The notes below the pieces were generated by a model. That model was not told the DNA's origin. It searched no databases and saw nothing but the letters and a program-made list of their open reading frames with translations. The position numbers and the translations under genes were made by a program. DNA of 64,000 nt from Bdellovibrio sp. GT3. GTDB lineage: Bacteria > Bdellovibrionota > Bdellovibrionia > Bdellovibrionales > Bdellovibrionaceae. Each line of letters begins with the position of its first letter. The first letter of the stretch is position 1. Where the stretch lies: positions 280,001 through 344,000 of the forward strand of contig NZ_JBBNAD010000005.1 in assembly GCF_037996765.1 (NCBI RefSeq), in the 5' to 3' direction. This document shows positions 42,823-53,390 of the stretch, one piece after another.

Positions 42823-43233
42823 ATGAAAAATCTATTCTTGGCTTTGGCCATGGTCCTTGTCTCTTCCACGGCTTTTTCGGCTCCGGAAATGATTCGCTGC
42901 AAATCCCAAAAAGGCGATGTTCTTTTCAACTTCTATCCACTTTCCGCAAGCTGGGTTCATGCCGATGGCACGACGACTGAATTTCTTCGCTATGGCAACA
43001 TCTGCAATCAAGATGTTGAGAAAGTAAATCCAAAACCAAATTGTCGTGTTGAAGACATTTCCGAAGATCACTACATGATTCAAACTCTGGCATGCCAGCA
43101 TGAAGGTCAGTGGTTTGCTGACGCCTTCGTTGAGGTCAGCAATATTTCCAAAGAGGGTCGCTTTCAGTGCAAGACAAAATTTGGCAGCCAAGCTGACATC
43201 AATTTAAATCTTAGCGAGTGTCAGGCTTACTAA
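42823..43233 (+). CDS. Small exported cysteine-containing protein
   Basis: A 136-residue exported protein with a signal peptide (MKNLFLALAMVLVSSTAFS). The mature part has six cysteines (MIRCKS, NICNQD, NCRVED, LACQHE, FQCKTK, SECQAY), which suggests three disulfides. I recognise no family. Its last 23 bases overlap the convergent ATL gene. GGGGGAAATCAC lies before the ATG. Confidence 0.75.
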   Translation: MKNLFLALAMVLVSSTAFSAPEMIRCKSQKGDVLFNFYPLSASWVHADGTTTEFLRYGNICNQDVEKVNPKPNCRVEDISEDHYMIQTLACQHEGQWFADAFVEVSNISKEGRFQCKTKFGSQADINLNLSECQAY

Positions 43234-43594
43234 ACATTCTGGGTTGCGCCCGATCTCTTTTCTGGGCTGGGCGCTTACTCCACTGGTACTTTTTCAAATC
43301 CAGCTTTCCCATCGTATCGAAAGCAACGCCTTCCTTCGCAAGCTTCTTTTTCTGCTCCTGATAGTTCCTGCTTTTAATATCAAAAGAGATTTTTCCCTGT
43401 GAGTTTAAAACCCGGTGCCAGGGCAATTTGTACTTGGTCGAAGAGGAGTGCAATATCCACGACACTCCACGGGAGCCCTGAGGTTTCCCGGCAAGCTCAG
43501 CAATCTGTTTATAAGTCGCAACTTTGCCTTCTGGAATCTTCAGAATCGTCTCTATCACCTTTTTGGAAAAGTCAGACAACTGAACGACGGTCAT
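43211..43594 (-). CDS. Alkyltransferase-like protein (ATL)
   Basis: A 127-residue member of the MGMT family without the alkyl-accepting cysteine. The usual PCHRV is KLPWHRV, so Trp59 replaces Cys; the rest of the family wording is kept (VIETILKIPEGKVATYKQIAELAG, SRGVSWILH with the Arg finger). ATL proteins flag O6-alkylguanine for nucleotide-excision repair. The ATG at 43594 shares four bases with the stop of the upstream MBL-fold gene, and GGAGG precedes it, so translation is coupled. Confidence 0.9.
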   Translation of the reverse strand: MTVVQLSDFSKKVIETILKIPEGKVATYKQIAELAGKPQGSRGVSWILHSSSTKYKLPWHRVLNSQGKISFDIKSRNYQEQKKKLAKEGVAFDTMGKLDLKKYQWSKRPAQKRDRAQPRMFSKPDTR

Positions 43595-44913
43595 AACACC
43601 TCCTCCCTCTTGATTCTGGCTAACTGGGCCTTTTGATAAGATCCAAACTCCGCGCTGAATAGACAGCGAATCAAAGGGTCTTCCACCGCATCGACGTCGG
43701 AATCTTTCACGACACGAATATACAGTGATGACAGACTCTCCCCCGTGTTCAAGGCAGAATGCAGTTTTGCAGCGGTCACTTCCGTACACCAATCAGGATT
43801 CACGCCTGACGCAGGTACGGGTTTCATTTGATCATCATTCAATTCATAACAGCGAACTGTCTCTAGGCCCTCTTTAGAAAAAACCGACAGCTTCCAAATT
43901 CGGCGTTTATTAAAAAACGTATCTGCGGAGGGACCGATCTCCAGAAATTTTTCCAAAATTCCTTTATCGCAATAGTCGTTTACTTGCTTCATCTGGCTAT
44001 CGCTTAGTTTTGTAAAATGACTGGCAATACTGGCCGTGGAGGGAGGTTTCAAATCCGGCACATACTGATAATCAGATTCAGGATTTCCAATAACTTTGAT
44101 CCACGGAAGACTTTCACAGCTTTGCACTTTATCTTTACCTAACAATATCCCGCTGGCAGGAGTCAGATTTATAATATTAACTGTTGGCAGGACGCTTTTT
44201 ACTTGCGAATGAAAATCAGCATAAGAAATCGGAAAAAATGCGTGGTTGTACCAAGACCAATCCTCCATACGGAACTGGCAAGAACTGGGAATGATGTTTT
44301 TCGGATTTAATACTTTCAACTGTGACAGCCATTCCTCGGGAAGTTTCCGATCAGAGGGTGCCGCTTTGTAGGGTTCCAGGACTTCAAGCTCGCGCATCAT
44401 TTGAAAAGGCCACATCACTAAATCCCAAGGCCCTTGTTTCGCCAGATTCGCAAATGTGTCTTCATCAATCCAGGAATCCACAACATTTAGAATATTCAAA
44501 CCCTGAACTCTGATCTGAAATAAAGAATCCACATCAACGTCCAATGCGGGACGAGATATGACTTCAAAATCCCCAATGGAAACTGATGAATTCAAAACCA
44601 CTGGATGCACATTTACAAAACCAAGTTCACGAATCCAGGAAAACATTTCCTGATGAACGCAAAACATGTAAATAGGCGTCGCACGATCCAACAGCTTCAA
44701 ACTGTCAAATGAGCAGTGATCGTCATGAAAATGAGAAATAAAGACCGCATCAAAACGAAGCTGTCTAACCGCTGCCAGATCAAATTCGATTTCCGGGAAT
44801 GAGAAGCAGTTTCTACTGAATGGATTCTCAAAAATCGGGTCAAAGGCGATGCGCACGCCCCGGCTTTCGAAAACATATCCAGCATGAAAGATCCGCGAAA
44901 TCTTAACGGCCAT
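43591..44913 (-). CDS. MBL-fold metallo-hydrolase
   Basis: A 440-residue protein whose N-terminal 230 residues are an MBL-fold domain close to the UlaG type: first strand ISRIFHAGYVFESRGVRIAFDPIF and metal motif SHFHDDHCS (HxHxDH). The C-terminal 200 residues have no recognised domain. The substrate is unknown. It is downstream of ldhA by 2 bases and overlaps the ATL gene, so the three may be cotranscribed. Confidence 0.85.
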   Translation of the reverse strand: MAVKISRIFHAGYVFESRGVRIAFDPIFENPFSRNCFSFPEIEFDLAAVRQLRFDAVFISHFHDDHCSFDSLKLLDRATPIYMFCVHQEMFSWIRELGFVNVHPVVLNSSVSIGDFEVISRPALDVDVDSLFQIRVQGLNILNVVDSWIDEDTFANLAKQGPWDLVMWPFQMMRELEVLEPYKAAPSDRKLPEEWLSQLKVLNPKNIIPSSCQFRMEDWSWYNHAFFPISYADFHSQVKSVLPTVNIINLTPASGILLGKDKVQSCESLPWIKVIGNPESDYQYVPDLKPPSTASIASHFTKLSDSQMKQVNDYCDKGILEKFLEIGPSADTFFNKRRIWKLSVFSKEGLETVRCYELNDDQMKPVPASGVNPDWCTEVTAAKLHSALNTGESLSSLYIRVVKDSDVDAVEDPLIRCLFSAEFGSYQKAQLARIKREEVL

Positions 44914-44915
44914 AT

Positions 44916-45902
44916 CTAATTAACTTCGTTGTTACAGGATTCACCCCGCATCAGCGACTTGATATTGTCCCGAGTGGTCTCTGCAATATTTACGAGGGCT
45001 TCATGGGTTAAGAAGGCTTGATGGGACGTAAGAATGACGTTAGGGAATGTAGTCAGACGGGCTAGCACATCATCCGTAATTCCCTCTGCGGATTGATCCG
45101 TAAAGAACACGCCTTCTTCTTCCTCGTAGACATCCAGACAGGCACCAGCAATACGGTGGGACTTCAAGGCTTCAATAAGCTCCTTGGTGTCAATAAGTGC
45201 TCCCCTTCCCGTATTAATAATCACGGCGTTTTTCTTCATCACTTCAAAAGCCGAGGACGAGAGCATGTGTCGAGTTTGGTCATTCAACGGACAGTGCAGG
45301 GAGATAACATCTGATTCTTTCAAAAGATCCTGCAAGGCAACGTACTTCCCGATTTTCTCCATTTCAGGATTAGGAAAGGGATCATAAGCCAAAACCTTGC
45401 AGCCAAATCCATTCATAATCTGGGCAAAAGCCCGTCCGATTTTTCCAGTTCCGATCACGCCGACCGTTTTGCCATAAAGATCAAATCCGACCAGACCCTC
45501 CAATGAGAAATTCAAATCACGAATTCGCCCATGGGCACGGTGAGTTTTGCGGTTTAGCGTCAAGAGCAAAGCCACCGCATGTTCCGCAACCGCATGAGGC
45601 GAGTATTCCGGCACACGCACGACACGCATTCCCAACTTTTGAGCAGTGCTGATACTTACGTTATTAAACCCAGCACAGCGTAGGGCAATATTGCGAACCC
45701 CTTGCTCCTTAAGCTTCATCAGGACTTCTTCATTTAGAATGTCATTCACAAAACAGCAGATCGTGTCATAGCCCTTGGAAAGCTGTACAGTCTTGGGAGT
45801 CAGTCGAAGTTCCAAGAAATCAGGTTCAATTCCTGATTGTTTGAAAACTGAGCTAAAGACTTCCTCTTCATATTTTTTAGAACTGAAAAACCCGACTTTC
45901 AT
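44916..45902 (-). CDS. ldhA: D-lactate dehydrogenase (2-hydroxyacid dehydrogenase)
   Basis: A 328-residue NAD-dependent enzyme that reduces pyruvate to D-lactate. The NAD-binding loop is VGVIGTGKIGRAFAQ (about residue 147), and the catalytic set is Arg in INTGRGALID, Glu in CLDVYEEEEG, and His in TSHQAFLTHE. FTDQS in the C-terminal region is typical of the fermentative D-LDH type. The length is normal. It starts the run with the MBL and ATL genes. Confidence 0.93.
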   Translation of the reverse strand: MKVGFFSSKKYEEEVFSSVFKQSGIEPDFLELRLTPKTVQLSKGYDTICCFVNDILNEEVLMKLKEQGVRNIALRCAGFNNVSISTAQKLGMRVVRVPEYSPHAVAEHAVALLLTLNRKTHRAHGRIRDLNFSLEGLVGFDLYGKTVGVIGTGKIGRAFAQIMNGFGCKVLAYDPFPNPEMEKIGKYVALQDLLKESDVISLHCPLNDQTRHMLSSSAFEVMKKNAVIINTGRGALIDTKELIEALKSHRIAGACLDVYEEEEGVFFTDQSAEGITDDVLARLTTFPNVILTSHQAFLTHEALVNIAETTRDNIKSLMRGESCNNEVN

Positions 45903-45992
45903 GACAGCTCCTCCGTTGCGAGCTAAATGTTACATTCACTCAGCTATGAAATCCATAGGTTCTTTGCTATACTGTAGCTTCTGAGGTGACAG

Positions 45993-46766
45993 ATGAAATT
46001 GATTTCCTGGAATGTAAACGGTCTTCGCTCCGTGCATAAAAAGAACTTCCGTGAATGGTTTGAAAAAGAGAAGGCCGACGTAGTTTGTTTGCAGGAAATC
46101 AAAATTACTGACGATGCGATTAAAAAGGACGAGGACTTCTATCACCCCGCAAAATACCACTCTGCCTGGTCCTTTGCAGAAAAGCCCGGCTATTCGGGGC
46201 TGGCAATCTATTCCAAAAAGGAACCTGATAATGTGCGCATCGGAATGGGCATCGATAAGTTCGACAATGAGGGCAGATGGCTGGAGGCCGATTTCGGCCC
46301 CATCACGCTAGTGAACAGCTATTGGCCAAACAGTCAGCGCGAACTCACCAGACTTCCCTTCAAGCTTGAATTCTGCAAGGCTGCGGAAAAGCGTCTACAA
46401 AGCCTGCGCAAAAAAGGACGTGAAGTTATTATTTGCGGTGACTTCAATATCGCTCACAAAGAGATTGATTTAAGAAATCCAAAAACAAATATGAAGAACG
46501 CCGGTTTCTTGCCAGAGGAGCGGGCTTGGATGAGCCATTTTCTGGAAAAGCTTGAGTGGGTGGACAGCTTCAGACAGTTCGAACAAGGACCGGAACACTA
46601 TACTTGGTGGAGCTATCGTCCCGGCGTTCGCGAAAAGAACGTTGGTTGGCGATTGGACTACTTCCTAGTTAACAAGGAATCTTCGGACCGCCTGAAAGCA
46701 GCCGCGCACTGCCCCGATGTCATGGGATCAGATCACTGCCCGGTTCGCTTGACTCTAAAAAAGTAA
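45993..46766 (+). CDS. xthA: Exodeoxyribonuclease III
   Basis: AP endonuclease and 3'-5' exonuclease for base-excision repair, 257 residues. Motifs are WNVNGLRS at the start, LQEIK (catalytic Glu), GYSGLAIYSK, YWPNSQRELTRL, CGDFNIAHKEIDL, and VGWRLDYFLV with SDHCPVRLTL at the end. All active-site residues are in place. It is divergent from ldhA. TGAGGTGACAG lies before the ATG. Confidence 0.95.
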   Translation: MKLISWNVNGLRSVHKKNFREWFEKEKADVVCLQEIKITDDAIKKDEDFYHPAKYHSAWSFAEKPGYSGLAIYSKKEPDNVRIGMGIDKFDNEGRWLEADFGPITLVNSYWPNSQRELTRLPFKLEFCKAAEKRLQSLRKKGREVIICGDFNIAHKEIDLRNPKTNMKNAGFLPEERAWMSHFLEKLEWVDSFRQFEQGPEHYTWWSYRPGVREKNVGWRLDYFLVNKESSDRLKAAAHCPDVMGSDHCPVRLTLKK

Positions 46767-46772
46767 AACAAA

Positions 46773-47270
46773 TCAGTCTTGTTTGTAGTTACTGATATTC
46801 TCAAATAGCTTTGCCATTTTATGGTAAAGCTCATGAATGTGTTTTTCCGGGCTTTTTCCAGCCCGGGTCGCATTTTCCTCGATTTTTTCAATACAACGCA
46901 GATCGTGGCAAATCAGATAAGAATTGCTGACATTCGCACTCATTGCCACGGAAAGAAGTCCGATATCTTCCGAGGAGCCATAGGCGTTGCACCAATTGCA
47001 AAGTCCGCCAGTGGGTTCACCACTTGAAGGTGTTCTTTTAAAAGCCACACCCCGAGGCATATCCCAATTGGGCATTTTACAAACCAGATATGTGTAAACA
47101 CCAGAAGACTCTTTCCAGGTAAAATAGGACTGCACATTGAAGGGGTATCTTAGATTGTCCGGCAAAATGAGCTTCTTCTGATCTCTTGCACGAAAGCACT
47201 GAATCAATTCCTCTTCAGATGAAATGGAAAAGAAATGTTCATTTTGAAAACTTGAAATCTGGGATTGCAT
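46773..47270 (-). CDS. FBP-type treble-clef zinc-finger protein
   Basis: A 165-residue protein whose C-terminal half carries CNWCNAYG ... CHDLRC, the four-cysteine treble clef of the FBP (FusB C-terminal-like) domain. FusB-type proteins bind elongation factor G, and relatives are widespread with unknown role. The spacing, with SSEDIGLLSVAMSANVSNSYLICHDLRCIEKIEE, is typical. The start at 47270 (MQSQISSF) is preferred to 47285. It converges with the exonuclease III gene. Confidence 0.85.
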   Translation of the reverse strand: MQSQISSFQNEHFFSISSEEELIQCFRARDQKKLILPDNLRYPFNVQSYFTWKESSGVYTYLVCKMPNWDMPRGVAFKRTPSSGEPTGGLCNWCNAYGSSEDIGLLSVAMSANVSNSYLICHDLRCIEKIEENATRAGKSPEKHIHELYHKMAKLFENISNYKQD

Positions 47271-47359
47271 AAACACCAACCTCACTCAATTCAATGGTAA
47301 CTGGCAAAATGTCAGAAGTCATGCAGACGGTCCAAGGTAGGTACGAATACACTTAGGCG

Positions 47360-48661
47360 ATGAAATTTCTGACTCTCCTTCTATTCTTCATCATAACTCC
47401 GCAAATTGCCACTGCTGAATCGGAGTGGAGTTTCGGTGCCGATATGAATATGACTGAGTTCTATTATCCGGAACAATACGGAGAGGATACCAATGACAGC
47501 TTATTCAAACTTGAGTTGGATCCAATGGTGCGCTGGAAAAAGGGAGATCGCTGGCGCGTGTACTCAAAGCCCGTGCTTGTGGCCAATCCTGATAACAAAT
47601 CCACAGAAGAGCAGTTTTATTTTGATCCGTCCGAAACCTATATCAAGTTTCAAAAAGATGTTCTGGATATTTACGTGGGATACAATGTCGTCACCTGGGG
47701 GATCACCGATGGCTACAACCCCATAGATATCGTCAACCGACGGCAACTTTATGATCCCCTCAGATCCAAGAAAATGGGTACGCCCTCTATCTTGATCTCT
47801 GAATCCCTGAAGTGGATCGACTATGATTTGATCTACATCCCCTCGGCACGCGAGGCCATTTTACCCGGTGAAAACAGCAGATGGTTACCTCGTGAGGTTT
47901 TCGTACCACAGGTTCCCGGCAATGACCTGGTCCTGCTCCTACCACCCAATTTGCGCTATACTTGGGGAAACGAAGCTATTCTTGATGATGCACTAGAAAA
48001 CAACTTTGCCATCAGACTGCAAAAAACTATTTCAATTTTTGATTTCGCCATCACCGGCTACGACGGCGCAGCCTCAGCTCCCATCATTGAACCCCAAGTC
48101 ACCGGAACCATTGTCGAAGTTTCTCCAAAAACCGTCATTCAAGTGGACCCTGATGTCCGACTCGACACCAAACAATACAGAATTCGCCAAGGAGGTTTCT
48201 CATTGGTCAGCCGCCAATGGGACTTTCTATTCAAGTATGCCACGACCTATTCTGACAACTATGGTGACTACGTGAATCTGCCCGGTTGGATTCATGAAAG
48301 CATATTGGGTGTGGAGAAAACCTTCAACTTCAGCGATGCCATGCTGATTGCAGTTGTTCAGTATTCATTCCTGGATACCGAAAGAAAAAATGATTCGAAT
48401 ATCTCAATCACGGAAATATTTCGTCGCGCCTGGATGGCGGGAGGGCGACTCTCCTGGAAAGAGGTTTGGAATGCCTCCTTGTTGGGCCTTTATGACACCG
48501 TCCACTCAAGTACATTTGTGGAAGTCACATTAGGCCGGCGCTTCTTTGATTCGTGGAACGCCAGCCTGACTGCGAATTTCATTTCCGGAGATATTGAAAA
48601 TCCCCTGGGCTTATACTCGAAGAATGATGCCTACATACTTTCTGTAGGCCGATCATTTTAA
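47360..48661 (+). CDS. Outer-membrane beta-barrel protein (DUF1302-like)
   Basis: A 433-residue exported protein with signal peptide (MKFLTLLLFFIITPQIATA) and C-terminal Phe (ILSVGRSF), the mark of an outer-membrane barrel. Alternating polar and aromatic strands run throughout, and GYNVVTWGITDGYNPIDIVN is the conserved block of DUF1302-like proteins, which are often encoded with RND-type exporters and LolA-like proteins. Those partners occur at 50364-53390, which supports a common export function. It overlaps the convergent gene by four bases. Confidence 0.8.
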   Translation: MKFLTLLLFFIITPQIATAESEWSFGADMNMTEFYYPEQYGEDTNDSLFKLELDPMVRWKKGDRWRVYSKPVLVANPDNKSTEEQFYFDPSETYIKFQKDVLDIYVGYNVVTWGITDGYNPIDIVNRRQLYDPLRSKKMGTPSILISESLKWIDYDLIYIPSAREAILPGENSRWLPREVFVPQVPGNDLVLLLPPNLRYTWGNEAILDDALENNFAIRLQKTISIFDFAITGYDGAASAPIIEPQVTGTIVEVSPKTVIQVDPDVRLDTKQYRIRQGGFSLVSRQWDFLFKYATTYSDNYGDYVNLPGWIHESILGVEKTFNFSDAMLIAVVQYSFLDTERKNDSNISITEIFRRAWMAGGRLSWKEVWNASLLGLYDTVHSSTFVEVTLGRRFFDSWNASLTANFISGDIENPLGLYSKNDAYILSVGRSF

Positions 48662-50172
48662 GGAGCCAGCTGTAATAGCAGATCCGAATTGGACAATGAC
48701 GTGGCTTTGTTAATTTTCAAGCTCACTCCATCAGTCAAAGGGATTGCCGGAAGCTGAAAGCTGAAAGCTTTTCCAGCAATGGCAGAAAGCGCCTTGCTCT
48801 CAATAGTGGACGCCGCAAAGCGGGTCTTTGGATAGTAATACTTCACATACCAGGAATCCCATCCATAACGCAAATCCAGCGAAGTGTTGGAAAACTTCAC
48901 CGATGCTTTGCTATTGGAAATGCCCAGACTAAGTCCACTGCTGAAAGGAACAACGAAGTTCATAAATGGAACATATTGCCCATTTTTAGGTGCTTTCATT
49001 TGAGAGAGCAAATTCACTTTCATCTGATACGACAATCCAGAACCAGAAATCACGGGATCCTGATTTGAGTAGACGTTGAACAGGAACTTGCTTGATTTTG
49101 GGTAGTCCATCAACTCGGGCCAAACAAAGAACTGCATGAAGCGTGAACCCATCACAGAAGACAGTCCTGAGATCTGGCTTGAATAAAACTGATGCACCCA
49201 GGTATTTGCTGCGTAAGCACGACTTAATAGTTCTTTGGCAAAGCCACCCGGCAGACGAATCATCGCTTGGCCGGAGGTGCCATAGTTCACAGCTTCCTGG
49301 GAAAGCTGCAGCTTTTTAGTTTCTGCCTGCGGGGCTCTTGTGAACTCCACAATCACGCGGCCTTTCGCAAGCGCCTTTTCTGAATTTGAATCATCGAATG
49401 AATCCACAATCATGCTGATATTCACATCGGATCGCGAACTGACAAGTTGTCGCGGCTTTGCAAGATCAAATGAATACTTACCCACGTACCCATTCAGATA
49501 AGATAGAATCAAAGTTCTTTGCGGATTAACGAAAGATGCAGAATCCGCCGAGATCTGAGCGATCTGCTGATTTACGATATCAGCAAAGCCCGCTGCGCCC
49601 GTGCAACCGAATGCTGCTGCCGACCACGCCTCTTTATCCCATACTAAGGAGAAGTCCTGAACCACGCCTCCGGCTTTACTGGAGTTGATTTCCGGGCTCA
49701 AGCTCACAGAAAATGAGCCCGCTCCAGATTTCATATTTAACACGACGTTAGGGCACTCTGCCACCAGATGAAAGCGACCGGTAATACCACCGACTGTTTG
49801 CTCCACCCATTGATCAACAGAAATACTTGCGATCGTCATTTGTGCCGCAAGCTCCTTGGACTTCAAGATTACTTGAGTTTCAGAAGAACCCAGCCCTGGC
49901 TTTTCCAGCTCAGTATTTAAAGAAACTGAGATTCCTTTTAACTGAACCTGGACGCCATTCTGAGCCTCCACGGTTTGATCAGGAAATTGCCAATTTGCCT
50001 TAAATTCCTGATTGGCCAGAGACTTCCATTTCTCTTCAATAAGATTTTGCTGGAACTGCTTAGGAAGAACGATCTCAAACTCTGACTCTACAGTGGCAGA
50101 AGAGAATGCCTGCTGCGAGAACAGAAAAGCAGCAAACACGAAAACATTTCTGGTGATTTGCTTTTTACTCAT
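48658..50172 (-). CDS. Large exported protein of unknown function
   Basis: A 504-residue exported protein. The start at 50172 (MSKKQITRNVFVFAAFLFSQQAFS) gives a regular signal peptide, while 50232 would precede it with a basic stretch. The mature part is beta-rich with alternating hydrophobic residues, one early cysteine pair (AECPNV, FGCTGA), and a C-terminal VSLKINKATSLSNSD. The overall pattern recalls BPI/lipid-transfer-like sandwiches, but I cannot assign a family. It is divergent from the RND fusion gene. Confidence 0.7.
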   Translation of the reverse strand: MSKKQITRNVFVFAAFLFSQQAFSSATVESEFEIVLPKQFQQNLIEEKWKSLANQEFKANWQFPDQTVEAQNGVQVQLKGISVSLNTELEKPGLGSSETQVILKSKELAAQMTIASISVDQWVEQTVGGITGRFHLVAECPNVVLNMKSGAGSFSVSLSPEINSSKAGGVVQDFSLVWDKEAWSAAAFGCTGAAGFADIVNQQIAQISADSASFVNPQRTLILSYLNGYVGKYSFDLAKPRQLVSSRSDVNISMIVDSFDDSNSEKALAKGRVIVEFTRAPQAETKKLQLSQEAVNYGTSGQAMIRLPGGFAKELLSRAYAANTWVHQFYSSQISGLSSVMGSRFMQFFVWPELMDYPKSSKFLFNVYSNQDPVISGSGLSYQMKVNLLSQMKAPKNGQYVPFMNFVVPFSSGLSLGISNSKASVKFSNTSLDLRYGWDSWYVKYYYPKTRFAASTIESKALSAIAGKAFSFQLPAIPLTDGVSLKINKATSLSNSDLLLQLAP

Positions 50173-50363
50173 AGGACTAAGGTTACGGTGCTTTGAGCAA
50201 AATCTAAAGCGACTTTTTTCGATAGGATGCATTCTCAGTTTTCATATTTGAAATTCGGACCAACATCGAAGAACTTTTAGTCTTTTTATCAGACATTATA
50301 GAAATGAAAGCACCGTCCGATATAATAAATCTGTTATCCACACTCAAGGGAAGGAACAATGGG

Positions 50364-53300
50364 ATGCGACTGCCTTTAAAAGTTTCCAGAAAAAATCTGG
50401 CGATCATCTCCTTGATGGGCGTAGTTCTTATAACAATTCTAAGTTTGTTTGCCCTGCCAAAACTAACCACACAGTACAGCCTAAAACAATTTCTTCCCAA
50501 AGATAACCCTCTATTGATGCTGGATGAAAAGAGTCGCCAGACGTTCCAGCTTTCTGAGGTTCAGCCCTTCATCATCACAGCAAAAATAAATCAGGAAAAC
50601 GGCGGCAACTGGTTTCGTCAGGATAGAATAACTGAACTGGAAAAACTAACCGATCTGATTTCAAAGTATCCCGGCGTTCGCAACACGCTGTCTCTGGCCA
50701 ATATTCAAGGGGCTATAAATAACAACCAGGGACTGAGTGTGGGTCCCCTTTTGAAAAATCTTAGCATCGATCGCTGGGAGCCGGAGACTACTTCGAACCC
50801 ACTGATTGCTCCCACTCTTATATCCAAAGATGGGAAAACCGCTTCGGTTATTGCGAATATCAACAGACTCACCAACAAGGAGCTTTTGGCACTCCGCCAG
50901 AATCTGCAAGTGACGGCAACTGCGGCACTGCCTTTTGCAGACGTACAAATGGGCGGAACCCCGGCGGTACAAACTGACATCAGCTTGCTTCTGCAATCTG
51001 AGCTGCGAAACTTTGTCATCCTGGGCTTCCTGTCCTGCTTTGTCGTGCTTGCGCTGATTTTTTCAAACTTTGCGCCACTGATCATTTCCTTCGTTATCAT
51101 TCTTTGTGCAAATATTCTGGTGCTAGCGGTGATGGCAGTGGCGGAACTTCCATTCTCGATTCTTTCCACGACGATTCCGATTCTGACCACCATTGACGTG
51201 GTTTCCCTTTGTATTCACACCTTGCTTCGCTATGCCGAAGAAAGAAAAGCAAACCCGTTTGAGTCCCACGAGAATCTGGTCAGCAAAACACTTAAAGCCA
51301 TTATCAGACCCAACTTGATTGCATCGACGACAACAATGATTGGATTTCTGAGCCTTTTAACCACTAACGTTCCTCTTATTCGTGAGTACGGTGTCACTGC
51401 GGCAATTTCCATTGTCATTGGTTGGATCACCACAACTGTACTCTTGTTCCCACTTCTTTTGTTTTTACCAGGACCACGTGCCCGCGAGTGGGCGTGGGCT
51501 AAGGCGCGCTGGGGTCTTTACCTGTTCAGACGCAGTGGTCTTTGGACCACTGGTATTATCATAGTCTCCTTGGCATTGGCCCTGAAAGGTGGAAACCTGT
51601 CCTGGTCAGCAAAACTATTTGATGACCTCCCACAGAATCACCAAGTACGTCTATCGACTGAAACCATCGACAGAGAGCTGGGCGGAATGATTCCCGTCGA
51701 TATCGAAATAGATGGCAGTAAAGAAGCTTGGAATGATCCAAGTTTGATTTCCCGTCTGGATTCGCTTTCTGCAGAAATCCGACAACTGCCTTCCGTAGGC
51801 AGCGTGGTCAGCCTGCCCGATTTGGTTGCAGCAGCCTCACTTCACAACACTCGTCTGCCAGCGAGCCGCAGCTCCACAGCAGAGATTTACTTCCTATACT
51901 CCCTGGCAAGCGACAGCCCGCTTAAGAACTTTCTAAATGCAGACAGTTCTAAAACCAGAATCTCGGTCAGAACCCAGGATTTGCCAGGCAATCAACTGCA
52001 TGATCTGGTCGAGAACGTTCGACAAATGACGGAAAAAGCGTTCCCGGACATGAAAGTCCAAACCACCGGAATGGGCTCGACTATTCATCATCTTAATAAT
52101 GAGCTTTCCCGCGAGCTGATTTTTGGATTCTGGCAATCCATGGTTGCCATCATCGCCGTTTTGATTTTCGTGTTTAAATCCCTGCGCTGGTCCCTGGTCG
52201 CCTGTATTCCAAATTTGGTTCCGCCAGCAGCTCTGCTTGGATTCTTAGCCATCTCTCAAACTCCAATCAAACCAAGTGTTGCAATTATTTTCTCGATCGC
52301 TCTGGGATTGGCATTCAACAATACGGTTTATCTTCTGGAAAGACTGCGCGCCATGCAGAAAACCAAAAACAGCCGCACTCTGGATATTGAAAAGATGATC
52401 TGGCTGGAGGGCAATCCCTGCCTGATCTCGACCATGACCTTGCTTGCAGGATTTTCGGTCTTTATGGCTTCGTATTTTGCCATGAATCGTATCTTTGGAT
52501 TCTATATGGTCTTGTCAATGCTGACTGGTCTGGTAGGGGATTTGATTCTTTTACCAACAATGTTGAAAAGTTGCCCATGGCTGCTTCGCCCATTAGTTTG
52601 GAAGAAGGAGAAAGTTATGGCAACAGCAGCGTCCTTTATTTTTGCATTCGTTCTTCTTTTCAACCATCAGGATGCCCTGGCTCAGCAATTGACTGTTGAT
52701 AAAGTCGGTCAGGAAATGAGCACACGCATCAAAGCGAAAGATGAAACGTTCACAGCTTCCATGAAAATCATAGAAGCTGATGGCTCCAGCAAAGACCGTG
52801 AAATGAAAATCTGGAGAATGAGCTCTGGAAAAAAAGACCATTCCTTGATGGTGCGCATGCAGAAGCCCGCTGATCTTAAAGGCACGGCACTGCTTGCGAC
52901 AATGAAGAACGACACCGAGGAGAAATGGATTTACCTTCCATCCAATAAACAGGTTCGCCGTTTGACCGGCGAAAACTCCAAAGGTGGCATTCTTGGATCT
53001 GAGTTGAGTGCAGAGGATTTTGACTTTAATCGTGATTCCTCAGCAACCACGACGATCAAAAAAGAAATGGAAATCAAAGGCAGTAAGTACATCCTGATGG
53101 AAAGCGACGTCACCGCAAGCTCTCCGAACTACTCGAAAGTCATCAGCTACGTTTCTGCCAAAGAATTTTTGCCAATTAAGGCAGAGTGCTACGACAAACA
53201 AGGCAAACTTCTTAAGGTCATCGACTTTGGCGGTTATAAAAAACTGGGCGGCGGCAAGTTTCGCGCCTCGAGCATTAAAATCAAGAATGTTCAGAATAAA

Positions 53301-53390
53301 CGTGGCACTGACATTCAGCTTGCAGATATCAAGCTCAATCAAAACTTAAAGGCCAGCAGCTTTTCACCAAAGGCCTTGTCCGACGACTAA
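50364..53390 (+). CDS. RND/MMPL exporter fused to a LolA-like lipoprotein-sorting domain
   Basis: A 1008-residue fusion. Residues 1 to about 745 are an MMPL/RND exporter with two halves, each with a periplasmic loop and about six membrane helices (first block [19 protein letters not shown], second [19 protein letters not shown]). Residues from about 752 are an outer-membrane lipoprotein-sorting (LolA-like, COG2834-type) domain with its own signal-like start ([22 protein letters not shown]). Directly before that Met (52617) lies AGAAGGAG, so a separate translation start may be kept inside the gene. The overall start at 50364 has AAGGAA upstream; 50304 is also possible. It overlaps psuG by four bases. 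Confidence 0.88.
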   Translation: MRLPLKVSRKNLAIISLMGVVLITILSLFALPKLTTQYSLKQFLPKDNPLLMLDEKSRQTFQLSEVQPFIITAKINQENGGNWFRQDRITELEKLTDLISKYPGVRNTLSLANIQGAINNNQGLSVGPLLKNLSIDRWEPETTSNPLIAPTLISKDGKTASVIANINRLTNKELLALRQNLQVTATAALPFADVQMGGTPAVQTDISLLLQSELRNFVILGFLSCFVVLALIFSNFAPLIISFVIILCANILVLAVMAVAELPFSILSTTIPILTTIDVVSLCIHTLLRYAEERKANPFESHENLVSKTLKAIIRPNLIASTTTMIGFLSLLTTNVPLIREYGVTAAISIVIGWITTTVLLFPLLLFLPGPRAREWAWAKARWGLYLFRRSGLWTTGIIIVSLALALKGGNLSWSAKLFDDLPQNHQVRLSTETIDRELGGMIPVDIEIDGSKEAWNDPSLISRLDSLSAEIRQLPSVGSVVSLPDLVAAASLHNTRLPASRSSTAEIYFLYSLASDSPLKNFLNADSSKTRISVRTQDLPGNQLHDLVENVRQMTEKAFPDMKVQTTGMGSTIHHLNNELSRELIFGFWQSMVAIIAVLIFVFKSLRWSLVACIPNLVPPAALLGFLAISQTPIKPSVAIIFSIALGLAFNNTVYLLERLRAMQKTKNSRTLDIEKMIWLEGNPCLISTMTLLAGFSVFMASYFAMNRIFGFYMVLSMLTGLVGDLILLPTMLKSCPWLLRPLVWKKEKVMATAASFIFAFVLLFNHQDALAQQLTVDKVGQEMSTRIKAKDETFTASMKIIEADGSSKDREMKIWRMSSGKKDHSLMVRMQKPADLKGTALLATMKNDTEEKWIYLPSNKQVRRLTGENSKGGILGSELSAEDFDFNRDSSATTTIKKEMEIKGSKYILMESDVTASSPNYSKVISYVSAKEFLPIKAECYDKQGKLLKVIDFGGYKKLGGGKFRASSIKIKNVQNKRGTDIQLADIKLNQNLKASSFSPKALSDD

